A DNA stretch of 64,000 bases from Anaerolineae bacterium (GCA_020848035.1 JADLAX010000058.1:37088-101087), one strand, 5' to 3'. Positions 23,239-31,954 are shown, counted from the stretch's first letter. Notes: a model not told the origin generated them from the sequence alone. A program made the numbers and translations.

Positions 23239-23768
23239 AACCACTCATCGGCACAGATTTGAAGCGCTTTTTGCGCGACTACCGGCGGCAGCACCAGCCC
23301 GATTTTGACATCGTGGGCTTGCTGCAAAGCGTGGAATACCCGGCCAACGTCGGCTCCATCTTCCGCGTGGCCGACGGCGCCAACCTGACGGAGCTGGTGC
23401 TGACCGGCGTCACCCCCACGCCGCCCAACCCTACGATTGACAAGGTCGGCCGTTTTAAGAGCCTGCGCATCCCCTGGCGCTACGAGAAGGACCCGGTAAC
23501 GGCCGTTTCCCAGCTCAAACAAGCAGGCTACACCCTCGTGGCGGTGGAATTAACGGATACGGCCGTTCCCTACCACACCTTCACTTACCCGCAAAAAACC
23601 TGCCTGGTGGTGGGCCACGAAGACCACGGCGTCACCAAAGCAACGTTGGCCGGGTGTGATGCGGCCGTTTTCCTGCCCATGTACGGCAAAGGCCAATCCC
23701 TCAACGTGCACGTCGCTTTCAGCATCGTGCTCTACCACATCCTGCACCAGACCGACCGTGAAGCGTAA
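23235..23768 (+). CDS. TrmH/SpoU family RNA 2'-O-methyltransferase
   Basis: A 177-aa SPOUT methyltransferase: NVGSIFRVADGANLTELVLTG (motif 1), LVVGHEDHGVTK (motif 2) and LPMYGKGQSLNVHVAFSIVLYH (motif 3) form the trefoil-knot SAM site. The N-terminal RNA-binding extension of RlmB-type enzymes is absent, so it is a short TrmH/TrmL-like form; the target RNA is unknown. The ATG overlaps the stop of the truncated toxin, and there is no own Shine-Dalgarno, so the present 5' end may have been created by the deletion. The TAA stop lies in a GCGTAAAACGCG repeat. Confidence 0.9.
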   Translation: MKPLIGTDLKRFLRDYRRQHQPDFDIVGLLQSVEYPANVGSIFRVADGANLTELVLTGVTPTPPNPTIDKVGRFKSLRIPWRYEKDPVTAVSQLKQAGYTLVAVELTDTAVPYHTFTYPQKTCLVVGHEDHGVTKATLAGCDAAVFLPMYGKGQSLNVHVAFSIVLYHILHQTDREA

Positions 23769-23839
23769 AACGCGAAACGTGATTTGCTGCCGATCACGTT
23801 TCACGCAAACTTCGCGTAAATTCGCGTAATTCGCGGCAA
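23759..23839. repeat. GAAACGTGAT inverted repeat
   Basis: GCGAAACGTGAT faces ATCACGTTTCACGC, followed by TTCGCGTAAATTCGCGTAAT. Related to 24718-24762 and to the in-frame element inside the U32 gene. Confidence 0.75.
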
Positions 23840-23846
23840 AATAACT

Positions 23847-24530
23847 ATGACCAAACGCAAGCACAAGCGCGAAAAAGCCCAGCTTTTCCAGGCGCTTACC
23901 GAACAAACCCAGGGCAGCACCGACCATGATGCGCCCATTCCCGAGCAAGCCTTGGCCAACCTGCCCGGCCTGACGGCGCTCACCCCGTCGGGCAGCCTGC
24001 CCAAGATGAAGAAGTTTCGCTTTCAGCTGATGCACGAGTGGATTTTGCACCGCCTGCCGCCGGGCCGCGTGGCCGATGTGGGCGGCGGCAAGGGGCTGCT
24101 GGCCTATCTGCTCCAGCAAAGCGGCTGGGACGCCACCGTCATCGATCCGGTGGCGCAGGCGCTGCCCGACAAGTACAAAGACCTCACTCTCAACCGCCGC
24201 GTCAAAATTGGCGCGGCCGAGACGGTGCCCCACCTCAGCCAACCCTTCGCCCCGGCGATGGCGGAGCAGTTCGACCTGCTGGTGTCGATGCACGCCCACG
24301 GCTGCAACGTGCAGCTCATCGACGTGGCCGCAGCCGGTGCGGTGGCTGGCACCGGGCAAAAAGTGATTTTGCTGCCCTGCTGCATCATCCAGGAACCGCT
24401 GCTGCCCGCACCGGGCCAGCATTGGATTGCCTGCCTGGTGGATTACGCTCTGGCCAAAAACCTCACCGTCGAGCCGTTTCGCCTCAACTTTCGCGGGCAA
24501 AACATTGGCCTCTACATTCACGCCGCTTAG
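23847..24530 (+). CDS. SAM-dependent methyltransferase, substrate unknown
   Basis: A 227-aa class I methyltransferase. The SAM motif VADVGGGKGLLAYLLQQSGWDATVIDP and post-motif FDLLVSMHAHGCN are clear; the DAHGC-like segment and LLPCCIIQEP resemble COG methyltransferases that act on small RNAs or thiols. The N-terminus is Lys-rich (TKRKHKREKAQLFQAL), suggesting contact with nucleic acid. Substrate cannot be assigned. Confidence 0.8.
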   Translation: MTKRKHKREKAQLFQALTEQTQGSTDHDAPIPEQALANLPGLTALTPSGSLPKMKKFRFQLMHEWILHRLPPGRVADVGGGKGLLAYLLQQSGWDATVIDPVAQALPDKYKDLTLNRRVKIGAAETVPHLSQPFAPAMAEQFDLLVSMHAHGCNVQLIDVAAAGAVAGTGQKVILLPCCIIQEPLLPAPGQHWIACLVDYALAKNLTVEPFRLNFRGQNIGLYIHAA

Positions 24531-24717
24531 TGTCCCGCACGAGGGCGCTTCGCGCCTGGCGCTGCTCTTGCTCCATGTAAAGTTGCTCGAAGTTATTGTG
24601 CGGTTTACTGAATAGCACTTTACCAGTTGTGGTTACTGGCTGGATGTGCGGTAAGTCAAGTTGGGGGTAACGCTAGAGGTCATGGTTGGGGCTGTGGAAT
24701 GCGGGGGAGGATATGAT

Positions 24718-24762
24718 GCGTGAAACGTGAAGCGTGAATAGACGGAGATCACGTTTCACGCC
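24718..24762. repeat. GAAACGTGAAGCGTGA / TCACGTTTCACGC inverted repeat
   Basis: Same family as 23759-23839. It lies in the 255-nt gap between convergent genes and could end transcription from either side. Confidence 0.75.
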
Positions 24763-24785
24763 TTTCTCAACCTTGAAGACCAATT

Positions 24786-25466
24786 TTATTCCAACAGGGT
24801 GTTGAAATCGGCCGTACTGGGGAGGATGACGTGCGCCCCCGCCTGGCGCAGCTCGTGCTCGCGGCCAAAGCCACACAGCACCCCGACACGCCATGCCCCA
24901 GCCCGCTGCGCCGAGTGCATGTCCACCGAGGTGTCGCCCACCATCACGCAGGCGGTGACGGGCAGTTGGAGCCGCCGGGCCGCCTCCAGCACCGGCGATG
25001 GGTGCGGCTTGAGGCGGCGCGTATCTTGCGAGCCAATGGTTACTTCAAAGCGGGGGGCAATGTCGGGGAATTGGGCCAGAAAGCCCTCGATTTGGTGGCG
25101 GCTGCGCGTGGTGACGATGCCCAGGCGGTAACGCGGCGGCAGCGCGTGCAGCATCGGCAGCACGCCGGGAATCACTTCAAAGTTGGTGATGAATGGATCC
25201 TTGCGCCGCGACAGCCGCCAGCGGGTGAGCCACTTGAGCGGCTCGTCCAGGTGCAATTTATCGGCGAGGGTAATGAGGCCGTTGGCGGGCGATTCGATCT
25301 GCATGAGCAGCCAGCGCACGGACTGGGCCGCCTGCTCGCCCAAAATCGGCTGGAGCAGGCGCGAAAATTTCAGGACGGCCTGGTCATCGGTGTCGATGAG
25401 CGTGCCGTCCATGTCAAACAAAATTGCCTGGATTTCCTCAAAAGGGATTGCGATTGGTTCTATCAT
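24786..25466 (-). CDS. HAD-superfamily hydrolase (phosphoglycolate phosphatase-like)
   Basis: A 226-aa HAD phosphatase. Motif I is LFDMDGTLIDTD (nucleophile Asp), motif II LGIVTTRSR, the motif III Lys lies in RLKPHPSPVLEA, and motif IV is VGDTSVDMHSAQRAGAW. The helical cap follows motif I. I chose ATG 25466; a GTG at 25484 lies in repeat sequence. Substrate unknown. Confidence 0.87.
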   Translation of the reverse strand: MIEPIAIPFEEIQAILFDMDGTLIDTDDQAVLKFSRLLQPILGEQAAQSVRWLLMQIESPANGLITLADKLHLDEPLKWLTRWRLSRRKDPFITNFEVIPGVLPMLHALPPRYRLGIVTTRSRHQIEGFLAQFPDIAPRFEVTIGSQDTRRLKPHPSPVLEAARRLQLPVTACVMVGDTSVDMHSAQRAGAWRVGVLCGFGREHELRQAGAHVILPSTADFNTLLE

Positions 25467-25479
25467 TGGTTGAGAAAGG

Positions 25480-25549
25480 GACACAGATAAGCACAGATTT
25501 TCACAGATTTATCCTCCTCATCTGCGTTTATCTGTGAAAATCTGTGTCC
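25480..25549. repeat. CACAGATTTTCACAGATTT inverted repeat
   Basis: GACACAGATAAGCACAGATT faces TTTATCTGTGAAAATCTGTG. Same family as 38859-38905. Confidence 0.82.
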
Positions 25550-25555
25550 TATTTT

Positions 25556-26221
25556 TTAGAACGGCCAGGATTGCAAAATCAGGATGGCAACGGCCGTAAT
25601 CGTCAAATTATCCAGTCCCCAAATCGACACCGCTTCCACCAGCGTGGTGGTAATGGTAATGATCAGGGCGGGGATGAGCGCCGCGTTGGGCGAGATGTCT
25701 GGCGTACCACCCACCGCCCACAGGGCCAGCCAGGTAAAAATGAGGCAGCCGGCAAAAAAGCCCATCGACCCTTCTACCGAACGGGTGCTGGTGTGGACCA
25801 TGTAAAGGCGACGGCCGTATGCCTTGCCTACCACCGGAGCCATGCCATCACCCCAGGTGAGCGGCATCAGCGCCGCCACCATCAGCGGCGGCTGCTCCCA
25901 AAAGACCACGGCCACGATGGCTGCCGCAAAAGGAAAGTACACCGTGCCCAGATTCGAGCGATCGCTGCTGGCCATCGCCGCAAAAAAGCCGTAGCGCCAG
26001 TCCAGCAGATTGATCACCATAAAGGCCGCACAGGCCACCACAAAAAACCAGGGCGTGTCGAACAAATAATGCAGCGCCCAGCTCATCATGCCCACGCCAA
26101 TGTGGATGACTTTGCGGGTGAAGCCGCTGGAGTAACCACGCCAGCGCCGCAGCGCCTCTGCGCCGCCAATAATGCCAAAAATGTACACAAAACAGATGAT
26201 GAGACCGAGCCAGTTGTTCAT
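25556..26221 (-). CDS. Phytol/dolichol-kinase-like CTP-dependent membrane kinase
   Basis: A 221-aa integral membrane protein with about six hydrophobic segments and the family's conserved FTRKVIHIGVGM, TWGDGMAPVVGKAYGRR and RSVEGSMGFFAGC motifs. These match the VTE5/SEC59/DGK1 group, which phosphorylates phytol, dolichol or diacylglycerol with CTP in the membrane. Which lipid alcohol is used here is unknown. It and the HAD gene are 89 nt apart on one strand. Confidence 0.87.
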   Translation of the reverse strand: MNNWLGLIICFVYIFGIIGGAEALRRWRGYSSGFTRKVIHIGVGMMSWALHYLFDTPWFFVVACAAFMVINLLDWRYGFFAAMASSDRSNLGTVYFPFAAAIVAVVFWEQPPLMVAALMPLTWGDGMAPVVGKAYGRRLYMVHTSTRSVEGSMGFFAGCLIFTWLALWAVGGTPDISPNAALIPALIITITTTLVEAVSIWGLDNLTITAVAILILQSWPF

Positions 26222-26234
26222 AGTTGTTAGATTG

Positions 26235-26304
26235 AGTGGTTGGTGGCTAGCGGTGGTTGCGGGTGGCTAGTTGGAAACAAACCAGCCACCCGCAACCAGC
26301 CGCT
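26235..26304. repeat. GGTGGTTGCGGGTGGCT inverted repeat
   Basis: GCGGTGGTTGCGGGTGGCT faces AGCCACCCGCAACCAGCCGC. Same family as 3585-3644. Confidence 0.8.
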
Positions 26305-26306
26305 AT

Positions 26307-27236
26307 CTAAACAATTAAATGATCGTACAGCATGTCCAGGCTGAGATCGGGCACGACGGTTTCGGCCGTTTGCAGCGTCAGGCTGGCCGCGGCTGCACCC
26401 AGGCGAATTGCTTCGATGGGCGGCAGGTCGTTGAGCATGCCAAACATGATGGCGGCCGTCACCGCATCACCCGTACCGGTGGCGTCGACGTATTCGCTGT
26501 AGTTGGCCGGGATGTAGCCGACTTCACTGTTGGTGGCGTAATCCAGGCCGTAATCGGCCAGGGTAACGACCACGTTGGACACGCCTTTGCCCACCAGGCA
26601 GCGGGCCAACGCCAGGCTGGCCTCCGGGTCGGGGCCGTCAAAATCCACTTCACACAGCGCGGCGGCTTCCACTTCGTTGGGCACAACCAGATGGAGCTGT
26701 TCGAGGAACGGCCGTAACTTATACGCCAACCGCGCCGACGACGGATCGGCACACAGCGGTTTGTTGTACTTGGCACACAGGCGTACCACGGAGCTCATCG
26801 AATCCGGCGTCAGGCTGCCATCCATCATCACCATGTCCGCTTCTTTGAACAGGCTGCGGTGCCGGTCCAGATAGCCGGGTGTGATGTGGCGCAGCACGCG
26901 CACATCGTCCAGAGCCACAGAGAGCGCCCCGTTTTCCTCCAGCACGGCAATGTACGCCCCGGTGTATTCACCGCTGATGATTTGCACGTGTTCGGTGTCT
27001 ACCCCAGATTCGGCCGTTTGCGATTTGAGTCGGTGGCCAATCAGGTCATCACTCACGGCCGAAATCAGGCGCACGCTCGCCCCCAACCGCCCCAGGTTTT
27101 CCGCCACGTTACGCGCCGTGCCGCCCCGGGTCACCCGGATTTGCGCCGGGTTGGACGTGCCCGGAGCCAGGCCCGCCACTGGCTTGCCGCGTGAATCCAG
27201 CAAGGTTGCGCCAATAACTAAAATTTGTTCGGCCAT
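26307..27236 (-). CDS. PfkB-family carbohydrate/nucleoside kinase
   Basis: A 309-aa ribokinase-like kinase. It has GGTARNVAENLGRLG (the N-terminal substrate/ATP motif) and DATGTGDAVTAAIMFG, the PfkB C-terminal signature with the catalytic Asp. The substrate is not determined; pseudouridine kinase and 5-keto-gluconate kinase share this look. It stands alone on the minus strand between the membrane kinase and the S24-like gene. Confidence 0.87.
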   Translation of the reverse strand: MAEQILVIGATLLDSRGKPVAGLAPGTSNPAQIRVTRGGTARNVAENLGRLGASVRLISAVSDDLIGHRLKSQTAESGVDTEHVQIISGEYTGAYIAVLEENGALSVALDDVRVLRHITPGYLDRHRSLFKEADMVMMDGSLTPDSMSSVVRLCAKYNKPLCADPSSARLAYKLRPFLEQLHLVVPNEVEAAALCEVDFDGPDPEASLALARCLVGKGVSNVVVTLADYGLDYATNSEVGYIPANYSEYVDATGTGDAVTAAIMFGMLNDLPPIEAIRLGAAAASLTLQTAETVVPDLSLDMLYDHLIV

Positions 27237-27332
27237 GATTCACTTTTCCTCGGCGTGCAAAATGCCTTATTGAAGGACAACCGTTTCTGAAGGACAACAA
27301 GGACAAACCTGATAAAACCTGCCCCAAACCGT

Positions 27333-28523
27333 TTACGGCTGGTCGACCGGCAGCACTTCCCTCATCGGCCGCCAAAATCCCACCACAAACCCCAGAATTT
27401 CCTGGCGCGCCACACCAATTTCTGGCATCTGGTGGGAAAACGACACGGTCCCCGTCGCCTCATCCACCCGGAAAGCACCGGTGGGCGTATCGGCCAGGGT
27501 AACCAGGTAGATGCGCTGGAACCGGTCTTTGGGGTCCAACGGCCGTACCCGAATTGTACCGCCAATATTTTCTTTCTTCACGATCAAAATTGGCTGCTCG
27601 GTATCGTGTAAATCTTCCGTGATGCCCGGCTCTAAATCGACCAGCAGCCAATCGCCCGTTTTGACTTCTGGCAAGAAGTCAGACTCTGGGCGCGACTCTA
27701 CCAAATACCAGCCGTAGCGGTCATCGACCAGCAAATGTTCGGGGATGGGCAAGGCGGTTACGGCCGTACGATCCAGATTCACAATCGGTGGCCGCGCCGT
27801 CGCCCCTGTTTCGATTTCGTCGTCGGCGCGGGTGGCGGCATCGGTAGTCAAATCTGGCCCAGGGGACGCGGGTGTGGCGGCTCCCATGGCGGAGGTGGGT
27901 GGGCCAGGCGGTTGGCCGTTGGCGATATCAGTGGTGCCATTAACGGCCGTTTCCGGCGGCGGGCTCATCAGTTGGCGCAGCTCAACTTGCAGCTCAGCCA
28001 CGTAAGACAACACCTTCTCAAAAAAGCGACCGCCCTGCGGCACCGGCTCACCCAGGCGCGCCCGGTCCAGCCAGACCGCCACCTTGCCCGCGCTCATCAT
28101 GGCCGATTCGAAATGGTGGCCCAGCCGCAGGGCCACCGTCCGCCCCAAATGCGTCAGGGCAATGGCCGCCGATTGGTTCACAAACACCCACTGGTGCCGT
28201 GCCTGATCAAACTGCTGCACCGCGCCGCGAAAATCCCCTTCATGCAGGTAAATGAGGCCAATGTGGTATTCGCACAGGCCAATTTGTACATGGTGGCCGA
28301 TGGCCCGGTTGATGCGCTGGTAGCGATCGATGTCGCCCGTGGCCAGGGCACCCAGGCGGGTGAACGGGTACCGGTTGCGGTAGTCACGCACGGTAAAAAT
28401 GTCGGGGCTGGGCTCAGGGTAGAGCCATTCGAGCAGTTCAGTCAGGCGGTTAACGGCCGTACGAATCTTGACGTTGTTGTCATAGGTTGGCTGGGGCGAG
28501 CTGGGCAGGTTCGGCTGGCTCAT
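27333..28523 (-). CDS. TPR-like protein with C-terminal S24/LexA-like fold, third gene of the SPFH operon
   Basis: A 396-aa protein I only partly recognise. Residues about 60-150 look like TPR helices (GLCEYHIGLIYLHEGDFRGAVQQFDQARHQWVFVNQSAAIALTHLG). A Pro/Thr-rich linker follows. The last about 130 residues resemble a LexA/S24 core: YGWYLVESRPESDFLPEVKTGDWLLVDLEP, then ILIVKKENIGGTIRVRPLDP. I cannot find a clear Ser/Lys catalytic pair, so peptidase activity is doubtful. Its ATG overlaps the stop of the upstream SPFH gene (ATGA), so it probably works with the two SPFH proteins. Confidence 0.7.
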   Translation of the reverse strand: MSQPNLPSSPQPTYDNNVKIRTAVNRLTELLEWLYPEPSPDIFTVRDYRNRYPFTRLGALATGDIDRYQRINRAIGHHVQIGLCEYHIGLIYLHEGDFRGAVQQFDQARHQWVFVNQSAAIALTHLGRTVALRLGHHFESAMMSAGKVAVWLDRARLGEPVPQGGRFFEKVLSYVAELQVELRQLMSPPPETAVNGTTDIANGQPPGPPTSAMGAATPASPGPDLTTDAATRADDEIETGATARPPIVNLDRTAVTALPIPEHLLVDDRYGWYLVESRPESDFLPEVKTGDWLLVDLEPGITEDLHDTEQPILIVKKENIGGTIRVRPLDPKDRFQRIYLVTLADTPTGAFRVDEATGTVSFSHQMPEIGVARQEILGFVVGFWRPMREVLPVDQP

Positions 28524-29872
28524 GGCGCGGGCTTCCCTGAGGTGTTCGCGTCAGAATCACCGTCCCGCAGCTGCTTGCGCAGGCTGTCCAGTTGAGGAAT
28601 CAGCGAATTGGGCAGTGGTGTCGCCTGCTGCGAGTTACGGGCCATCAGCTCCAGCGCTTCCACCAGCCGCAGGGCAATCACCTCGTCCATGTGGGCCGTG
28701 GCTCCCTCACGCCGGGCACGCTGCACCCCCTCCTGAATTGCCTGGATCATCATAATTTCCGCTTCGGCGCGGGCAATTTCCATCTCTTCAACGGCCGTTG
28801 CCGTGCCGTCAATTAAACTCAGCAGCATTTGCGATTCCCAATGCGACTTCCAGAATTCGATGTACTGCTCGGTAACGCCAGGCGGCAGGTCAATCCGGGT
28901 AATGCTGACGGCTTGCAAATCAATGCCCAGGCCGTCTAACTTGCCGCGCAGCTGGCGCAGCAGCTCGTTGCGCAGGGTGCGGTACGGCTCTTCGCCCGAC
29001 CGCTGCGGCGAAATAATTTCATCCAGGCGAAACCCGGCCAGAATGCCCACCATCGTTGAGCGAGCCATAGCCAGCGGCGTATCCTCCCAGGTGGCCACGC
29101 TGCCCCGGTCATCGGTGACGGTTTGGGCGTAGGCGGCGGTGCGCACGGCCGTTTCGTCAAACGGGTACGGATTTTCGCGGGTAGCAACCTGGTCGCCCAG
29201 CTTCAGGCGATACACCATGCTCAGCCCCACGCGCAGCTCGATGCCGTCTCGCGAGTAGGCAGCAAAATCGGGATCGGCGCGCTCCTGCGACTGTAAATTC
29301 AGCACAGCATGAATGTATTCGTAGCGCCCCAACGTGTGTTTGCCGGTGGATAAGATGCGTTGGAAACGGCCGTTTAGCTCCGTCACCATCACGTGCCCGG
29401 CGGGAACTTTCACCGAACCTGGCCCCCCCACCCGCAGCAGCACCGAATTTCGGCGCTCGGCAGCCAGCGTGGCGGGCGACACTTCTGGCGTGTCTTGCAC
29501 CGCGCCACCGGAGCCCAGCAGGCGGACCAGGAACTTTCGGGCGCTGTCACGATCCGGCAAATCGTACAGCACGCGCACCAGCACCAGGGCTGCATCACGG
29601 GCAAAATACCAGCCCGCGCTCACCGCCAGGACGTGGCGCAGCACTTTCCAGTGGAAAAAGCTGAGTATGAAGGAAAGGCCCGGCAGTTCGGCCAGCACAG
29701 CGAGCTGGCGGGCAATAAGCCAATTTTGCACCAGCGCCACGTCTACCCGCTCGATATACCGGGCGTACACCCAGAACATAAAGAGCAACCCCAGCAGCAC
29801 CACCAGGTACCAGCTGTTGTCGATGGGCTGGCGGTTCAGGCGCAGCAACGGCCGTCGCACGTTGGCACTCAT
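28520..29872 (-). CDS. SPFH/Band 7 membrane protein (second of a pair)
   Basis: A 450-aa protein. An N-terminal hydrophobic segment (YLVVLLGLLFMFWVYAR) is followed by further hydrophobic stretches, then the SPFH core (about 170-340: VKVPAGHVMVTELNGRFQRILSTGKH, VGLSMVYRLKLGD) and an Ala/Glu-rich helix with MEIARAEAEIMMIQAIQEG, typical of SPFH oligomerising tails. SPFH proteins form large membrane-associated cages. Coupled through ATGA overlaps to a SPFH gene upstream and the TPR/S24-like gene downstream. Confidence 0.87.
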   Translation of the reverse strand: MSANVRRPLLRLNRQPIDNSWYLVVLLGLLFMFWVYARYIERVDVALVQNWLIARQLAVLAELPGLSFILSFFHWKVLRHVLAVSAGWYFARDAALVLVRVLYDLPDRDSARKFLVRLLGSGGAVQDTPEVSPATLAAERRNSVLLRVGGPGSVKVPAGHVMVTELNGRFQRILSTGKHTLGRYEYIHAVLNLQSQERADPDFAAYSRDGIELRVGLSMVYRLKLGDQVATRENPYPFDETAVRTAAYAQTVTDDRGSVATWEDTPLAMARSTMVGILAGFRLDEIISPQRSGEEPYRTLRNELLRQLRGKLDGLGIDLQAVSITRIDLPPGVTEQYIEFWKSHWESQMLLSLIDGTATAVEEMEIARAEAEIMMIQAIQEGVQRARREGATAHMDEVIALRLVEALELMARNSQQATPLPNSLIPQLDSLRKQLRDGDSDANTSGKPAP

Positions 29873-31167
29873 GGTTCAGCCTCCTGCTCCGCCAGGCCCG
29901 CACCCAGGCTGGGCGGCTCAACACGCCCGTGCCCAACAGCGGGCTGTTCCACCCACGACTGCATCTGGCGCGAGGCATCACCCACCAACATGGCAATGAT
30001 TTGCTGCGGCACCAGCGCCTGCACCGATCCGGCCGAGACCGCATCTTCCAGTGCCTCAATCATGCGCAGCGTAATCACCTGCGACAGCTCAATGCCTTCA
30101 TCCCGGCGCATCGCGTCGATGCTGTTCACGATATTTTCCACAATTTCGATCTGCGCCCGGGCCCGCGCCTGTTTAAAGCGGCGCACCGCTTCGGCGTTGC
30201 CCGCCGCGTTTTTGATGCGAATTTTGCGCTGCCACTCCGCCTGCCACGTCTGGAACTGCTGGTCGCGCACCTCACCGGGCAGCTTCAGCCCGCCCACGCC
30301 CACCGACAGCACTTCGATGCCCTTGGGCACAAAACGCCGCTGCAAATTACGCGTAATGGTCTGTTTGATTTCCTCCAGGGGGGACACGCCTTCTTCGGCG
30401 CGGGTCAGCTCGTTGAGGCTGTATTTGGGAATCTCGTTGGCCAGAATGGCGGCAGCCGGTGGGGTCAGTTGGTGGGTCCAGGGCAGGAGACGGCCGTTTT
30501 CAGCCACCGTCTCATCATAGCTCACGGGGAAAATCGCGTCACGGTCAAACGGGTAGAGCAGGTCATCATCGCCGCCCGCACCCGTGCGCCGCACCTGGAA
30601 TGTTACCGTTACCGACGTTTCGATGGGGATACCGTCGCGGGTTTTGGTGAGGACGGGTTGGCTGCGGCGCTGCGGCCGTAAATCAATGACGCGCCAGATT
30701 TGCTCCCCCTTGTACAGCACCACAAATCCCGGCCCGGCCGGACGTACGTAGCTGCGTCCCTTGGTCAACGCCAGCACCTGGTAACCACGAATAAACCCGG
30801 CCTTCAAGCTGGTCAAGCTTTCCGGCAGCTTATCCACCTCGTCGGCACTGGGCGATCCCTTCTTCTTTTTCTTGGGTTCGGTTCCTTCCAGCGCCTTGGC
30901 CGCCTGGTCATAATACGCCTCCAGCAGCAGGCGCACCCCTTCAGCCCAGCCCTCTTCCCCACGCAGCGGCGAGACGTACTGAGCGTAGTAAATGAGGCCC
31001 AAAATGAAGGTGATGAGGGCAATAACAACCCAGCTCCAAGAGACCAGCCAGATGTGGTCTACGCCCAGGGCATCCACGGCAACACGGCCAACAAAAAACA
31101 GCAGCAGGAGTGCTGCGCCAAAGCCTAACATTCCCCATTCACGGCGTTCTTTTGGTTTGGGCGTCAT
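29869..31167 (-). CDS. SPFH/Band 7 membrane protein (first of a pair)
   Basis: A 432-aa protein with two N-terminal hydrophobic helices (GMLGFGAALLLLFFVGRVAVDA and IWLVSWSWVVIALITFILGL), a basic Lys-rich loop KKKKKGSPSADE, then the SPFH domain (about 140-330: PAGPGFVVLYKGEQIWRVIDLRPQ, VTVTFQVRRT) and a coiled-coil tail (RFKQARARAQIEIVENIVNSI). I start at ATG 31167; a longer frame to 31209 lacks a ribosome site. It is the first gene of the operon. Confidence 0.85.
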   Translation of the reverse strand: MTPKPKERREWGMLGFGAALLLLFFVGRVAVDALGVDHIWLVSWSWVVIALITFILGLIYYAQYVSPLRGEEGWAEGVRLLLEAYYDQAAKALEGTEPKKKKKGSPSADEVDKLPESLTSLKAGFIRGYQVLALTKGRSYVRPAGPGFVVLYKGEQIWRVIDLRPQRRSQPVLTKTRDGIPIETSVTVTFQVRRTGAGGDDDLLYPFDRDAIFPVSYDETVAENGRLLPWTHQLTPPAAAILANEIPKYSLNELTRAEEGVSPLEEIKQTITRNLQRRFVPKGIEVLSVGVGGLKLPGEVRDQQFQTWQAEWQRKIRIKNAAGNAEAVRRFKQARARAQIEIVENIVNSIDAMRRDEGIELSQVITLRMIEALEDAVSAGSVQALVPQQIIAMLVGDASRQMQSWVEQPAVGHGRVEPPSLGAGLAEQEAEP

Positions 31168-31223
31168 TGTGGCGCAACTATACCATAGGGCCATTTCAGG
31201 CGGCAACAAACTTTATGTATATT

Positions 31224-31251
31224 TTGACGCCGCCGTAAACGTGGGTATAAT
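31224..31251 (+). promoter_or_regulatory. Promoter of tRNA-Val
   Basis: TTGACG at 31224 and a perfect TATAAT at 31246 with a 16-nt spacer; transcription should start about 6 nt before the tRNA. It is one of the clearest promoters in the window. Confidence 0.85.
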
Positions 31252-31263
31252 TCCCGCTTGTTC

Positions 31264-31337
31264 GGGCGGTTAGCTCAGTTGGTTAGAGCGCTACGTTGAC
31301 ATCGTAGAGGTCGATGGTTCGAGTCCATTACCGCCCA
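31264..31337 (+). tRNA. tRNA-Val (anticodon GAC)
   Basis: A full cloverleaf can be drawn: acceptor GGGCGGT/ACCGCCC with discriminator A31337, D-stem GCTC/GAGC, anticodon stem CTACG/CGTAG with loop TTGACAT (anticodon GAC, reads GUC/GUU), and T-arm GATGG-TTCGAGT-CCATT. No CCA is encoded, so CCA must be added after transcription. Confidence 0.96.
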
Positions 31338-31343
31338 TTTTTG

Positions 31344-31377
31344 AAGGCCACTTGCCGATGCAGGTGGCCTTTTTTTT
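31344..31377 (+). terminator. Rho-independent terminator after tRNA-Val
   Basis: A 12-bp stem (AAGGCCACTTGC / GCAGGTGGCCTT) with loop CGAT, then a run of T. Confidence 0.9.
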
Positions 31378-31465
31378 ATGGGGGAAAAGCGGTTACGGCC
31401 GTTCCCCACCCACGCCGCCTGAAGGGAAAACGGCCGTTTATATCCAAAAATATGTCTGACCAACT

Positions 31466-31494
31466 TTGACAACTTCATAAAATTATGATAGCGT
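31466..31494 (+). promoter_or_regulatory. Promoter of the cold-shock gene
   Basis: A perfect TTGACA at 31466, 17-nt spacer and TAGCGT at 31489. The -10 is weak but the -35 is consensus. It leaves about a 60-nt leader with a GGCGGC/GCCGCC hairpin near 31511-31535. Confidence 0.55.
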
Positions 31495-31562
31495 TTGTCC
31501 AGTTTTTATTGGCGGCTGCTGGCCTTAGGGCCGCCCCGTACACTCGTAGGAGGTTGGAAACC

Positions 31563-31778
31563 GTGGCAGAACGTGAATCGGGTACTGTTAAATGGTTCAA
31601 TAATGACAAAGGCTATGGCTTTATTGAACGGGACGCCGGTGGCGACATCTTCGTCCATTACAGTGCCATCCAGGGCAGTGGCTATCGTTCTTTAGAAGAT
31701 GGTCAGCGGGTAGAATTTGCTGTAGCGGACGGTCCTCGCGGGCTTCAGGCCCAAGAGGTCAACCGAATCGCTGACTAG
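31563..31778 (+). CDS. Cold-shock domain protein
   Basis: A 71-aa single OB-fold cold-shock protein with RNP1 KGYGFIER and RNP2 DIFVHYSAIQ, and the typical opening SGTVKWFNNDKG. It binds single-stranded nucleic acid and acts as an RNA chaperone. The start is GTG at 31563, set by AGGAGG 9 nt upstream; an in-frame ATG at 31485 would add a stretch coded by the leader hairpin and is unlikely. Confidence 0.94.
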   Translation: MAERESGTVKWFNNDKGYGFIERDAGGDIFVHYSAIQGSGYRSLEDGQRVEFAVADGPRGLQAQEVNRIAD

Positions 31779-31805
31779 CAGCTCTATCTGACTTGCTTGT
31801 TGAAA

Positions 31806-31835
31806 GGGTACATCACACGATGTGCTCTTTTTTTT
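31806..31835 (+). terminator. Rho-independent terminator after the cold-shock gene
   Basis: A 9-bp stem GGGTACATC / GATGTGCTC (two G-T pairs) with loop ACAC and a run of eight or more T. Confidence 0.75.
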
Positions 31836-31883
31836 GCCAGTCGGAATTTTTTCGGGGCCTTCCGTGTGCGCTGCGGTCCATTC

Positions 31884-31922
31884 CAAAACAAAAACTCCCT
31901 ACTACGGCCGTAGTGGGGAGTT
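31884..31922 (-). terminator. Rho-independent terminator after dnaN, built around ACGGCCGT
   Basis: On the minus strand AACTCCCCACTACGG pairs with CCGTAGTAGGGAGTT (one mismatch), followed by TTTTTGTTTT. The central palindrome is the repeated 8-mer. The gap 31836-31954 between the convergent csp and dnaN genes holds little else. Confidence 0.85.
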
Positions 31923-31954
31923 CGATCTCTCTTCTTCTTCTGTGGCGTTAAAAA

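Noticed and set aside
31485..31562. Upstream ATG start for the cold-shock protein
   Set aside because: It would translate the leader hairpin; GTG 31563 has a perfect AGGAGG site and fits the family start.
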